The notes below the pieces were generated by a model. The model was not told where the DNA came from. It ran no database searches and saw only the letters and a list, made by a program, of their open reading frames with translations. A DNA stretch of 64,000 nucleotides, taken from NCBI GenBank assembly GCA_963843535.1, contig CAWJKU010000004.1:1178001-1242000 (forward strand). The letters are read 5' to 3'. The stretch is from CAVUNY01 sp963843535. Its GTDB lineage: Bacteria; Chloroflexota; Anaerolineae; Anaerolineales; Anaerolineaceae. This document shows, one piece after another, positions 50,811 through 60,411 of this stretch (position 1 is its first letter; every line of letters starts with the position of its first letter). The position numbers were made by a program, and so were the translations under genes.

Positions 50811-51923
50811 TTACCCATACCCCTTCGGTATATATTTATATGTGACATCGATCCGGGCGTGACCCAGCAATTCAGAAACTTGCCTTCGTGCTACTCGCTC
50901 ATTCATTCCTTGAGCGAGAAAATCCTGATATTTATTCTGTGCGAAATTAGCCCTCAGCCGGTGAACTCCGCTGATCTCAATTCCAAGAGTTTTGGTCGCA
51001 TCCCGAACCGTTCGACGGAATCCGGCTCGCCAGGAAGCGCTGGGGGTAAACAGATATTGTTTGGACCGATTTAACTGGTTGAGCAGATCCTCCGGAATAG
51101 GAACAGGCCGATGGCGACCGCCTTTACCGATAATATTTAGCAGCTTTTGTTCCACGTCGACATTTTCCCCTTTTAGCCCGGCGATTTCGTCCTCCCGCAG
51201 CCCACAGCGCAAGGCCAACTCCGCCGGCAATGCATAGGCCGATTTTTTCTCTTTCAGATGAGAAACTACTCTTTCGGCATCCTCTGGCTTGTATCCAAAC
51301 CTTGGCGCACGTACGTCGCTGTCATCACGAAAGGATTTGACCCATTCACGCAGTTCCGGGGTAATCGGGCAGGGCTCTTTTGTCCAGCCGAGTTTGGTGC
51401 AGCCCAGGTGAACTTTCTCGAGGGCTGCCAGCAGCTTGTTCACCGTTCCAGGTGCGGCATCGGCGTAATGTTTTTCAAAAGTAGTCAAGAGGATGTCTGG
51501 ATCCAAAAGCTTGGCCAGCAAACCCTCATCGGTAATTTCCTCAGCGCGTTTGAAGAATAAAGTGGCTGCCTGAAAATAAGTTCGACGGGTATTGATGCCC
51601 AGAATGACTGGTAGGGGTTGGGTTGGATCTCCGCCTGGTCGCAGCGATTTCTTGACAGATGTCACTCCTTGCTCGGCCTGGTACTCTGCAATTTGTTCTT
51701 TATTCCAGGTTACTTTGGCCAGAGCATGATCGACCTGGTTGGAAATAGATGCCAATGACAATTTACACCGCCTTCGACGGCTTTGGATCTCGCTTCCAGC
51801 CGTTTCTAGAATTAAGAGATATTTTCTTGATGTGCCGTTAAGCCTTTCGTCGAGATAATCTCGGCGTACAACAGGGTTTTGCACTTCGCGATGCCGGCGA
51901 CCCTGAAGCGCCCTGCCTGGCAT
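50811..51923 (-). CDS. Tyrosine site-specific recombinase (integrase)
   Basis: This protein of up to 370 residues is an integrase with a helical core-binding domain (about 100-205, LGINTRRTYFQAATLFFKRA) and a catalytic domain. The catalytic set is Arg in LALRCGLREDEIAG, Lys in IIGKGGRHRPVPIP, HRLR in SGVHRLRANFAQ, His in LLGHARIDVT and Tyr in YKYIPKGYG. The N-terminal 60 residues are Arg-rich and may be untranslated; the start is uncertain. The gene marks the left part of an accessory region. Its attachment site is not identified. Confidence 0.85.
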   Translation of the reverse strand: MPGRALQGRRHREVQNPVVRRDYLDERLNGTSRKYLLILETAGSEIQSRRRRCKLSLASISNQVDHALAKVTWNKEQIAEYQAEQGVTSVKKSLRPGGDPTQPLPVILGINTRRTYFQAATLFFKRAEEITDEGLLAKLLDPDILLTTFEKHYADAAPGTVNKLLAALEKVHLGCTKLGWTKEPCPITPELREWVKSFRDDSDVRAPRFGYKPEDAERVVSHLKEKKSAYALPAELALRCGLREDEIAGLKGENVDVEQKLLNIIGKGGRHRPVPIPEDLLNQLNRSKQYLFTPSASWRAGFRRTVRDATKTLGIEISGVHRLRANFAQNKYQDFLAQGMNERVARRQVSELLGHARIDVTYKYIPKGYG

Positions 51924-52150
51924 CTGCGGACTGGTTTTCGCCTGTCAGTTCGTGAACAGGCTGGCAAGTGCAGGACTTGCCTTCGACCCCATGAATTACC
52001 TACGTTGAAATTAATCTAGCGATAGGGGGGAACCAGCCAACGTTGAGAAATGTGATTTTGTCTTCAAAGAGACAAGATGTACTCTTACTAAACCACAAGA
52101 CAATCATTAATTGCAAGTACCCTCTTTTGAGATAACACCCACTTGATTAA

Positions 52151-52168
52151 GTAATACAATTGTATTAC
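52151..52168. promoter_or_regulatory. 18-bp perfect palindrome upstream of a small regulator
   Basis: GTAATACAATTGTATTAC is a perfect palindrome ending 30 nt before the ATG of the 75-residue protein. Its AT-rich dyad and position suggest an operator, possibly for autoregulation. Confidence 0.6.
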
Positions 52169-52198
52169 AATACAACCAACCTTCTCAAGGAGTTCAAA

Positions 52199-52426
52199 AT
52201 GCCTAAGAAAAACTCATCCACTAAACCGGTCCATTCCTTCCGCCTCAGTCTCGAGTGCATTCGCCAATTGAAAGATCTATCAGGAGTCATGGGACGAAGT
52301 GAAGGAGATGTTGTCGAAGTCGCCGTCGACCGGATGTATCGGGAAGAAATTCGTTTCGGGAATTTGATGATCGGCGAAGGTCATAAATCCGAAGAAAACT
52401 ACAAAGTAGAAAAGAAGGAGGAGTAA
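52199..52426 (+). CDS. Small ribbon-helix-helix-like protein
   Basis: The 75-residue product starts at MPKKNSSTKPVHSFRLSLEC (ATG 52199, AAGGAG upstream). HSFRLSLECIRQLKDLSGVM followed by GRSEGDVVEVAVDRMY has the beta-strand, helix, helix pattern of CopG/Arc-type repressors (FRLS..C...L..L....GRSEGDVVE.AV). The tail is charged (KVEKKEE). With the palindrome just upstream, an autoregulated DNA-binding protein is likely. The next gene starts 3 nt after the stop. Confidence 0.65.
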   Translation: MPKKNSSTKPVHSFRLSLECIRQLKDLSGVMGRSEGDVVEVAVDRMYREEIRFGNLMIGEGHKSEENYKVEKKEE

Positions 52427-52428
52427 AG

Positions 52429-52773
52429 ATGATCGCTGGATTGCTTCACCTGGTAGGGAAAGTTATTTGGAACACGGTTATGGTACTGGTCTGCGCCAGC
52501 TTTATTTTTATTGGGTATAAAGCTAACCAACCGATGACGGTAGCTGAAGCGCCGAAAGGGTTGACTTATGCTGAGTTTATGCAGGATCGTCTGGATGCGG
52601 CCAAAACGGTAAAACCCTCCCAGTGTGGGTGGGGAATGATGCTTACGCTGGCAGCTATCGGTCCCATTTATAGTGAGGTGTACATATCGGTGGGAGTAAA
52701 TCCAAATGGTTTTCTGGCAAAAGTCACCGCCCCGGATCCGGATATTCCGAAAGGAGTTCCTGGCACAAAATAG
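52429..52773 (+). CDS. Hypothetical membrane-anchored 114-residue protein
   Basis: The ATG follows the previous stop by two bases and has AAGGAGGAG upstream, so it is in an operon with the ribbon-helix-helix-like gene. One membrane helix (about 12-32, VIWNTVMVLVCASFIFIGYK) precedes an exposed part with YAEFMQDRLDAAKTVKPSQC, WGMMLTLAAIGPIYSEVYIS and a Pro-rich end (APDPDIPKGVPGTK). No family is recognised. Confidence 0.6.
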   Translation: MIAGLLHLVGKVIWNTVMVLVCASFIFIGYKANQPMTVAEAPKGLTYAEFMQDRLDAAKTVKPSQCGWGMMLTLAAIGPIYSEVYISVGVNPNGFLAKVTAPDPDIPKGVPGTK

Positions 52774-53112
52774 TATGAAGTTCCTGGCATCTGGTGGAAT
52801 GTGGTTGAACGAATCTCTTGGACAATGTTGGGTAAACAACATTCACTTGGATGTAGATTTGGGCCTATACGACAATAATTAATGATAATGCATTGATAAC
52901 AGCCCGAGTTTGACAAATAAGGTATGTTTACGGTTATTTGTAAGTTTATGAACAATAATTTAACCCACTTACAGTTAGTAAATTCCCCTTTTGAATCAAC
53001 ATATCTTTTCATTCATTGGTAGTACACTTAACGGAAAGCACAGTGGGATTACCAATAAGTCACTATACTCCTACAACAACATTGAACAAAACATTACCCC
53101 GGGAGGAAATTC

Positions 53113-56100
53113 ATGTACACTCAAATAATTCCATTGCTCCGAAGGTCAATTCGTCTCATCAATGTTCCCTTAAATATAATCATCATTCTATCTTTCATCG
53201 TTTCAGCTGCTACCCCTGCAAGTTCAGTTTTTGCTCATTCCTCTTCACTCTCCATTAAAAGTAATATAACCTCAAATCACGGTGAAAAAACTTATAACAA
53301 TCACATTTTCAACTCCACCGAAAATACCACTTCCCCAAAAGCAAATTTTAGTATTTCCAGTCTAAATAATAACGCCTCAAACCCCTCTTATTACTACGCC
53401 ACCGGTGTTTTGGAAACCGGATTCGTAGGTAGTCCTTGTTCTGGATTGCTTGGATGTAATGGAACAGTAACATGGTCTTCTATTTTTAATGCCATTGGGG
53501 TACAGGATGGGTTGGATGCCAAAGTCATCAACTCTTCCCATTATTCGGGTGGGGTTGGCTATCGCGCATGCATGGTAGTATCGCTAGGGCAGTCAGTAAA
53601 TTTAGATAATGGGACTATTCAGGCGTTCGTTCATCAACCTCAATACGCCACTGAAGACATGGGTATGGAGCTTGCTGTTTCCAGTTCGGAAATCCCTTGT
53701 GATTCCCCTAATTGGATCGTTGCCGCTGGTTATCAAGAAGTGGGTGGACTACAAAGTGGAGGACCGGGTTGGTATGGAGGAAGGTATACAGGGGATGTAA
53801 AGGCCATCCGTATCGAAGTTTGGAGCGACGGTGGTAACGGTTTCTGCAACCTTCGAGAATTTTATATTGACTCTGTGCGTGTGCAAGGCGTGGCTGTTGC
53901 ATTATTAGATCGCTCTTCGTTGTCCAATAACAAACCTAAGAACGGATCTGGCGATGGGCGCGAATGTGCAGTCAGTGGTTGCTCGAATGCTCAGGAATCA
54001 GCCGGCGATCCCATTGATACTCGCACCGGAAACTTCGATTACAGCCTAGTTGACCTTACTCTCCAAACCATAGCTGGCCCTCTTTCATTCCAACGTTCAT
54101 ATGCATCGCTCGGCATTGATAAGAATCAATATCCCACGGATCTCGGACCGGGTTGGACACACAATCAGGACACTCGGCTCATATTTGAGACCGGAACAGT
54201 TTGGTTCAAAGGGCATACCCTTAACCAATACAAGTTCATAGACAATGGGGACCAAACGTATACGCCATATGCGGGTGTTCTCGCCAGCCTGACGTTTAAC
54301 TCCGGAAACAGCACTTATTCTCTAAAAGCATCAGACCAATCCATTTATACATTTAATTCTTCTGGCCAAATGCAAAGTTGGCGAAATGAATTGGGGTATG
54401 GTTTTGATTATTCCTATTCGAATAATGTGCTCTACCGTGTTACCGAACCGATCAGCAGTCGTTATCTACAGTTCAATTATCAAGGAGATCAATTAACATC
54501 GGTCAATGATAGCTCCAGCCCTGTAAGAATGATATCCTTTGGCTACGATGGTAACGGTGATTTATCTTCCTTCAGCGATACGCGCGGTAAAACCTGGACG
54601 TACGAATACGATGGCACCAGTCACCATCTGAAAATGTTGAAAGACCCTTCAACACCGGCCAAAACGATCCTGTCGATTCACTATGACGCGCAAGGTCGTG
54701 CAGACGAACAGTTCAACGGGAAAAACGAGCGCATCGTCAAGATTACCTACAATATCGATGGCACGAGCACCCTCCTGGATGCAATGGGTCGGACTGCTAC
54801 GGATGTCTATGATGGACGCAATACCAATAGTGCCCGCGTCGATTCTGCCGGTTATTTGATCGAAAAATACTATGACACCAATTTCCGCCCTTTAATAGTG
54901 AAAGATCAAGACAATCGCGCCCTCCAGTATCAATGGAGTGCGGATGGCACGAACCTGACCTACATCAAAGACGCAGCCGGCAATGAAACCCATCTTCAAT
55001 ATAACGCGCAAAATCACCTGACACAAGTCATCGACCCTCGCCAAGAGATAATGACTTATACCTACACCGGAGCGCTTCTGACTGGCAGCACACATTACAA
55101 GCCGGATGGAACTACGGTCATCGCCACCACCACGTATACTTACACTACTTCTTCGGATGCTCCCCAGCCGGTTGGCTTACTCAAAACGGTCACCGATGCT
55201 TTGAATCACGCGACAACCTTCACCTATGATACGAAGGGTCAGTTGGTTGTGGTAAAAGACGCAGATAACAAAGAAACTCATTTTGCCTACGATGACCAGG
55301 GCCGGGTCACGGATGTTACCAATCCATTAGGACGAGTATCTCATACCATCTACGATCCGGCCGGAAATGTTACCAAAGTCATTCAAAACTACGACATCAC
55401 CAAGGCTCAGAATTTTCAGAATCAATACAACCTGACGACTGAGTTCACATTTGACGACCTTGGTCGCTTAATCCAAACTAAAAATACTTTAGGTTTTACA
55501 ACTGGTTATGCTTACGATGATGCCGGACGGATATATCAGTTTACAGACACTTATGGCAAAACGACCATGACGATTTTTGACGCCTCCGGGCAGATGACTT
55601 CCGTTAACGATCCCTTGGGGCACAGCACCGGATATGAATATGATTCGGCCGGCAGAGTATGGAAGGTAAAAGACGCGCTAAACCGGGTTGTTTTGACATA
55701 CGGTTACAATTCGGATGGCACGATCCACACAGAAACCAGACCGACCGCCACAGGCGATTATATTGTCACCTATAACACGTATGACGCTCTGAAGCGGCCT
55801 GTCAACATCTCCGATAACATCAACCATTCTTCTTCGGTCACGTACGATGCTTACGGCAACCCCTTGACCCGCACCGATGGGCTGGGGATTGTGACGAAGT
55901 ACGAATATAGCGACCTGGGGCTGCTTTCTGCGGTCATCCAGAACTACAAAGCCAATCCGGGTAGTGGCGACGACCCGAACGCCACCAATGTCCGCACCGA
56001 ATACACGTACGATGCTGTCGGCAATCTTACAAAGATCAAAGACGCCAACGGTCACGAAACATCCTATACCTATGACGTGCTCAACCGGTTATGGAAAATC

Positions 56101-57060
56101 ACCGATCCGTTGGGCAAGTTGACTGAATATGGATACGATGCTTTAGGGAATCGCACCTCGCTCCAAGACGCAAAAAATAACACCACGATCTTCGGGTATA
56201 ACCTCGCTGGCCGCCTGCAAACCATTGACTATCCATCTGGCATGAGTGATGTCAGTTATGGATATGACGCCTTAGGGCGTCTGACTGGGATGGATGATGG
56301 GCTGGGGCATACCGTCTGGGTCTATGACAACCTGGACCGCATCACTTCGATCACCGACCCGTTCAATAAGTCGGTTGGATACGGATACGATGACGACAGT
56401 AAACGTAGCAGCATCACTTATCCATCTCCGGTTAACAAAACGATTACCTACCAATACAATTCTCTAGATCAACTCACAAATGTGTTGGATGGTTCTACAC
56501 ATCTGGCTGATTACGGATACGATATTTCCGGTCAGTTGACTGGGGTAACCCTCGCGAATGGGACAACCTCCGCGATGGAATATGATTTCTCCGGTCAGCT
56601 TACGAGCTTGACCCATCAAATGGGAATCTCGCAATATGCCAGCTATACCTACCAGTACGACGCCGCTGGCCAACGCAAGCAGGTCATCGAAGCCCTTCTT
56701 AACCCTACCGATCTTCCAACCAGTACACCCACCTTCACTCCGACTCCTACCGCAACGAATACTTTTACTCCTACTCCGACGAATACGCCCACCAGTACCC
56801 GCACTCCGACTGCGACGAACACACCTACCCGAACAAATACACCAACCAATACGGCGACCTTCACGCCAACCGCCACTTTCACCAAAACGCCCACGCGCAC
56901 GCCTACTCCGACACCAATCCCACTTCACAGGTATTTGCCGATAGTCGGTAATGTGAATGGCGCAATGGATTATCCCCCGCCTCAGGGCAGCAGCATGAAC
57001 AATCCTTCTGCCCTCAATAGTGGTTATCCTGCCCCGGGTTTTGAGTCCGAAATCGCTTAA
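53113..57060 (+). CDS. Rhs/YD-repeat protein, N-terminal part
   Basis: The 1315-residue product starts after GGGAGG with a signal peptide (LNIIIILSFIVSAATPASSV near 22-41). A 200-residue N-terminal domain (YYYATGVLETGFVGSPCSGL) precedes a DUF6531-like entry, GDPIDTRTGNFDYSLVDLTL. Then come about 30 YD repeats (such as TTFTYDTKGQLVVVKDADNK) that should build a hollow beta cocoon. A Thr/Pro-rich linker (PTPTNTPT units) follows and the frame ends soon after. The hyperconserved core and toxin tip continue in the next frame from 57020. I read the pair as one Rhs polymorphic toxin split by a frameshift between 56945 and 57060, or by a sequence error. Confidence 0.85.
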   Translation: MYTQIIPLLRRSIRLINVPLNIIIILSFIVSAATPASSVFAHSSSLSIKSNITSNHGEKTYNNHIFNSTENTTSPKANFSISSLNNNASNPSYYYATGVLETGFVGSPCSGLLGCNGTVTWSSIFNAIGVQDGLDAKVINSSHYSGGVGYRACMVVSLGQSVNLDNGTIQAFVHQPQYATEDMGMELAVSSSEIPCDSPNWIVAAGYQEVGGLQSGGPGWYGGRYTGDVKAIRIEVWSDGGNGFCNLREFYIDSVRVQGVAVALLDRSSLSNNKPKNGSGDGRECAVSGCSNAQESAGDPIDTRTGNFDYSLVDLTLQTIAGPLSFQRSYASLGIDKNQYPTDLGPGWTHNQDTRLIFETGTVWFKGHTLNQYKFIDNGDQTYTPYAGVLASLTFNSGNSTYSLKASDQSIYTFNSSGQMQSWRNELGYGFDYSYSNNVLYRVTEPISSRYLQFNYQGDQLTSVNDSSSPVRMISFGYDGNGDLSSFSDTRGKTWTYEYDGTSHHLKMLKDPSTPAKTILSIHYDAQGRADEQFNGKNERIVKITYNIDGTSTLLDAMGRTATDVYDGRNTNSARVDSAGYLIEKYYDTNFRPLIVKDQDNRALQYQWSADGTNLTYIKDAAGNETHLQYNAQNHLTQVIDPRQEIMTYTYTGALLTGSTHYKPDGTTVIATTTYTYTTSSDAPQPVGLLKTVTDALNHATTFTYDTKGQLVVVKDADNKETHFAYDDQGRVTDVTNPLGRVSHTIYDPAGNVTKVIQNYDITKAQNFQNQYNLTTEFTFDDLGRLIQTKNTLGFTTGYAYDDAGRIYQFTDTYGKTTMTIFDASGQMTSVNDPLGHSTGYEYDSAGRVWKVKDALNRVVLTYGYNSDGTIHTETRPTATGDYIVTYNTYDALKRPVNISDNINHSSSVTYDAYGNPLTRTDGLGIVTKYEYSDLGLLSAVIQNYKANPGSGDDPNATNVRTEYTYDAVGNLTKIKDANGHETSYTYDVLNRLWKITDPLGKLTEYGYDALGNRTSLQDAKNNTTIFGYNLAGRLQTIDYPSGMSDVSYGYDALGRLTGMDDGLGHTVWVYDNLDRITSITDPFNKSVGYGYDDDSKRSSITYPSPVNKTITYQYNSLDQLTNVLDGSTHLADYGYDISGQLTGVTLANGTTSAMEYDFSGQLTSLTHQMGISQYASYTYQYDAAGQRKQVIEALLNPTDLPTSTPTFTPTPTATNTFTPTPTNTPTSTRTPTATNTPTRTNTPTNTATFTPTATFTKTPTRTPTPTPIPLHRYLPIVGNVNGAMDYPPPQGSSMNNPSALNSGYPAPGFESEIA

Positions 57061-58819
57061 CTCGTATCCCGCCCCTGATCAACAAGACGCCGTTCCCGTC
57101 TCCCCTGTTTCCCTGTGGGATACGTTGCAAAAGTTCTTCCAGAACCTGTTGGAACCTCCCTCCTCCAGGATCGGCCTGTCTGCCCCAACCTCAAACCAGG
57201 TTATCAGTGGGGTGTTTTCCTTTTGGAGCGGGTTGGTGGATCTTGTACGCAGTTGGTTAAGCCCAGCAGCACCTGAAATCGTCGCTATAGCGGCGCAGGA
57301 CAGTACCCCTACCATCGCGCAGATCGACTATAGTTACGATACGCTCGATCGCCTCACAGGAGCAACTTATAGTAGTGGGCCTAGCTACGCCTACACCTAC
57401 GACAAAGTCGGCAACCGCACCTCGCAGACGGTCAGTACCACGAATACAATTTATCAGTATGACGCGGCAGACCGCCTGACCAATTCGGGTGGGGTGGACT
57501 TCACCTGGGATGATAACGGTAACCTGCTGAACGATGGTGTGAGATCCTATAGCTATGACTTCGCCAACCGGCTGACTGGGGTCAGCGGCCAGGGAACAAG
57601 CTTTAGCTTCGGATACGACGGGCTGGACAACCGCTACCAACAAACCGTCGATGCCCAAACGACCACTTACCTGCTGGACCAGGCAGCCGGTCTTTCGCAA
57701 GTTTTATATGATGGGGATGCGTCGTATTATTATGGGCTCGGTCGCATCTCGCAGCAAAAGAACGGCATTTCCGAATATTTCCTCACCGATGCATTGGGTA
57801 GCGTACGGCAATTGGCCGGCCAGGACGGTTCCGTATCTTTCGGTCAAGCCTTTGACCCGTTTGGGAATTCTATCGGCCAATCCGGTCTGGGCGGCAGCAA
57901 TTACGGTTACGCCAGCGAGTGGACGGATGCCAGCGGGCTGCAAAATTTGCGCGCGCGCTATTATTCGCCCTCACAAGGGAGATTCCTGACAAAAGATCCT
58001 TTCTCAGGATTCTTGAGCCAACCCTCAACTCTTAACGCATATACATATGCGACGAATAACCCGATTTTGATGAGTGATCCGAGCGGCAAGATCGCCCCCC
58101 TGCTAATCGCAGCCGGCCTGGGCGGACTGATCGGTGCGGGGATCGACATTGGCGTGCAACTCTACAACATGCAACCTACCAGTCTTGGACAGTCCCTGCG
58201 TTGTTTGAACTGGGGCGAGGTTGGCGTTTCCTTTGGTGCTGGAATGATTGCAGGCTTAACCGGATTCACCGTGTTTGGCGGGATGACAGGTCTGATGGGG
58301 ACAGGTTTCTTTGCTAACGTCGCCGCAGGAGCGATTTCGGGAGTTGTCGCCGGCCAATATGGAAGACTGACCGGATTGGTATTGTCGGGACAGATGAGCC
58401 AGGCAAGTGGTACGTTACTCAGACCGCAGGATATGTTGTTGGATGCTGCTATTGGCGGTGTCATTGGGGGAATAGGGTATGGGATCGGAAGATCAGGCGG
58501 AACGAGTAAGCCAATAGTAAATAGCCGTGGAATTCCATATCCGGAAGTTGATGTACCAGGATATGGAAAAGTACCATTTCCTGACCCTCCATATACTCCT
58601 AATAATTCGTCTTCAAGAGCACAAGAATTTACGAATGCTCTTAAGAAAGCTTTTCAAAATTGGTGGAAAAATCAAGGCCTTCCTTGGCCAGAAGGTGAAG
58701 TTAATATTCACCATGTTAAACCACTTCAATATGGGGGAACAAATACTTTCGAGAATCTAGTACCCTTAACACGACCTCAGCACGATTTATTTACTAACTG
58801 GTGGAGATATTTCCAATGA
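57020..58819 (+). CDS. Rhs core with HNH nuclease toxin tip, C-terminal part
   Basis: This plus-1 frame relative to the preceding part opens at 56945; a GTG lies at 57020. It continues the YD repeats (IDYSYDTLDRLTGATYSSGP) and the conserved Rhs core LRARYYSPSQGRFLTKDPFS, then YTYATNNPILMSDPSGK. A hydrophobic Gly-rich segment of about 130 residues follows. The tip is an HNH nuclease, EVNIHHVKPLQYGGTNTFEN with LVPLTRPQHDLF, showing His-His, Asn and His. If the frame is really broken, independent translation from GTG 57020 would lack a signal peptide. The immunity gene lies 77 nt downstream. Confidence 0.85.
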   Translation: MVILPRVLSPKSLNSYPAPDQQDAVPVSPVSLWDTLQKFFQNLLEPPSSRIGLSAPTSNQVISGVFSFWSGLVDLVRSWLSPAAPEIVAIAAQDSTPTIAQIDYSYDTLDRLTGATYSSGPSYAYTYDKVGNRTSQTVSTTNTIYQYDAADRLTNSGGVDFTWDDNGNLLNDGVRSYSYDFANRLTGVSGQGTSFSFGYDGLDNRYQQTVDAQTTTYLLDQAAGLSQVLYDGDASYYYGLGRISQQKNGISEYFLTDALGSVRQLAGQDGSVSFGQAFDPFGNSIGQSGLGGSNYGYASEWTDASGLQNLRARYYSPSQGRFLTKDPFSGFLSQPSTLNAYTYATNNPILMSDPSGKIAPLLIAAGLGGLIGAGIDIGVQLYNMQPTSLGQSLRCLNWGEVGVSFGAGMIAGLTGFTVFGGMTGLMGTGFFANVAAGAISGVVAGQYGRLTGLVLSGQMSQASGTLLRPQDMLLDAAIGGVIGGIGYGIGRSGGTSKPIVNSRGIPYPEVDVPGYGKVPFPDPPYTPNNSSSRAQEFTNALKKAFQNWWKNQGLPWPEGEVNIHHVKPLQYGGTNTFENLVPLTRPQHDLFTNWWRYFQ

Positions 58820-58896
58820 GTCCACTGCAAATAATTTCAAATTGAGCATAAACGCTTCTTCTACAGACAGACTGTTAACATTCCGAGGAGGATAAT

Positions 58897-59271
58897 ATGT
58901 CAGTTGAAAGTATGGTCCTTATGAAAGAGCTACATGCATTAATATCCGATTCAATAGGCTATATTGAAAATGTATTGTATGGGACAGGAATATCTTCTAA
59001 CGATTACCTGGGTGGAAATTTAAGCGTGGATGATATTTCCACCTTAAGGACACTCTCTCTTTCCGAAAGGCAGAAACATTCAATGAATAAGCTACTCTTA
59101 GCATTAGGGCGTCTTTCAGTTGTCGGAGTGTTAAGTGTTATTGACGGGGTAGTAGTTAGTGATAAATTAGATCTTCCAGATTTATCGCTTGTGAACCGGG
59201 ATTCAAAAAAAGATATCGCTGATGACCTTCCTCTCAATGAAGAGTTTTATCGATATGTTGATGAAGCCTAA
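58897..59271 (+). CDS. Candidate immunity protein for the HNH toxin
   Basis: The 124-residue protein has a strong GAGGAGG ribosome-binding site and lies directly after the toxin tip, the usual place of a cognate immunity gene. It is acidic and helical: MKELHALISDSIGYIENVLY, STLRTLSLSERQKHSMNKLL and DDLPLNEEFYRYVDEA. I do not recognise the family. Low GC and an acidic charge fit a DNase inhibitor, but the role rests on position. Confidence 0.65.
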   Translation: MSVESMVLMKELHALISDSIGYIENVLYGTGISSNDYLGGNLSVDDISTLRTLSLSERQKHSMNKLLLALGRLSVVGVLSVIDGVVVSDKLDLPDLSLVNRDSKKDIADDLPLNEEFYRYVDEA

Positions 59272-59352
59272 CTCTACCAATAAATGTTCGGGGTAAAGAT
59301 TTGTTGAACAAAAGGTTGGCAGCGAATCCGAGTATAGATCAAGGGGTCTTGA

Positions 59353-59559
59353 GTAGAGCTAAATATTTTTGCTGTTCAAGTTGATCCAGGGGTTGCTCGA
59401 ATGCATAATGGAAATTTGTTCGAAGGAATGGCTGCTCAACTATTCGGAGAAACCCCGCTTCTTTCTCGTTTGTTCCAATATGTTGGAGGTACTAATAATC
59501 CTGATTTTGTAGGGAGAGGGCTGTTTAACGGACTTAGTATTGATATCACCGCAAACTAA
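59353..59559 (+). pseudogene. Orphan toxin tip fragment
   Basis: The frame from the stop at 59350 to TAA at 59557 encodes about 68 residues, with ARMHNGNLFEGMAAQLFGET, then LFQYVGGTNNPDFVGRGLFN and GLSIDITAN. The GG.NNPDFVG....L..DIT pattern resembles the PD-(D/E)xK-type nuclease tips of Rhs and other polymorphic toxins. There is no Rhs core or start signal in front, so it is a displaced, silent C-terminal cassette, followed by its own immunity-like gene at 59652. Confidence 0.6.
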
Positions 59560-59651
59560 GCTCGTTCTATCGCTAATCACTTATCTAGAGCCTAAAGTCA
59601 GGAACTAATTATTGCCACTTGCTACCGTCTTATTGGTTTTGGAGTATTGCC

Positions 59652-59897
59652 ATGACGAAGCCATTTACTAACCAAGAATTCGGTAACTTTTATGATAGAA
59701 ATTCAGGGAGAACTTTTCAAAATCTTGAATTCACAAGATGCAGATTTATACGTTCTTCTTTGTCGATTACTCGGGATCCAAAACGCCGTTCAACGGTAAG
59801 AGATATCAAAATCACTCACTGCGAGGAAATTGGTTGTGTTTTGGAAGCAGCTGTTGTTTTTTGTAAAATAAAACAGGATCTCCCGCAAATTACGTGA
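59652..59897 (+). pseudogene. Immunity-like gene truncated by an ISL3-type element
   Basis: The frame starts at MTKPFTNQEFGNFYDRNSGR with GGAG upstream and continues TFQNLEFTRCRFIRSSLSIT, then TVRDIKITHCEEIGCVLEAA. After VVFCKIKQ the DNA becomes the left end of the IS remnant (ATCTCCCGCAAATT at 59878), and the last six codons and the stop are IS-derived. The R.I...CEE.GCV pattern recalls immunity proteins linked to nuclease toxins. It is probably the partner of the orphan tip at 59353 and now inactive. Confidence 0.6.
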
Positions 59898-60240
59898 AAA
59901 TTTTATAGGAAGTAGCACACCTTGTGAAAGGACAGGGATAATTAAAAACTCCTTCCTTTGGCGGTTGATCTTTTGTGTAAATTTTTACTCCCTGATGCAT
60001 TCACACTGATCTTGAACTCGGTTGATTTTCGTGATAATCAGAATCTGCCTGAAATCGTCATCATACAAACTTTTGCCCACTGATCGAAATGCCAATCGGC
60101 ATCGATTCGCGTCCACAGTCACCATTATCAAACCTTCGCATATCTGACATCCGGCGGGTTCAGGAGTAGCAATCCAATTGGACATTTGCCTATTTTCTGC
60201 AATTTGAAATCCTGTTCTCAAAAAACATTTTTTGAACACC
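59878..60240 (+). mobile_element. ISL3-type transposase remnant, copy 1 (decayed)
   Basis: It begins with ATCTCCCGCAAATT, the same left end as at 62183. In broken frames it encodes FLLPDAFTLILNSVDFRDNQ and RVHSHHYQTFAYLTSGGF. These match the N-terminal zinc-finger part of ISL3 transposases (LLPD..L.L.SVDF.D, then R.HS.Y.RTLADLPWGG). Several frameshifts are present and only the 5' third remains. Confidence 0.65.
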
Positions 60241-60411
60241 TATCTTCTATAACAGCTCACTATGCTCGCAAATCTTTCGTTTAGCTCAAGCGTAAACTAG
60301 GATCGGTTTTGTTATTGGCAGTGAATCGGGATCAAAAATCGAAAAAGGGATGTATAATAAAATTAAATTCAAAATAGAATTGCGTTTTCAGGCGTTGGTT
60401 GAGAGGGGAAT

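Noticed and set aside
56700..56925. Short tandem repeats in the Rhs gene as a CRISPR-like or satellite array
   Set aside because: They are degenerate codons for a Thr/Pro-rich linker, without constant repeat length or spacers. The long open frames on other strands here are by-products of the low complexity.
57020..57060. Independent gene starting at GTG 57020 for the C-terminal Rhs part
   Set aside because: The frame is open from 56945 and the product begins in mid-repeat without a signal peptide or ribosome-binding site, so it is better read as the shifted continuation of the upstream frame.
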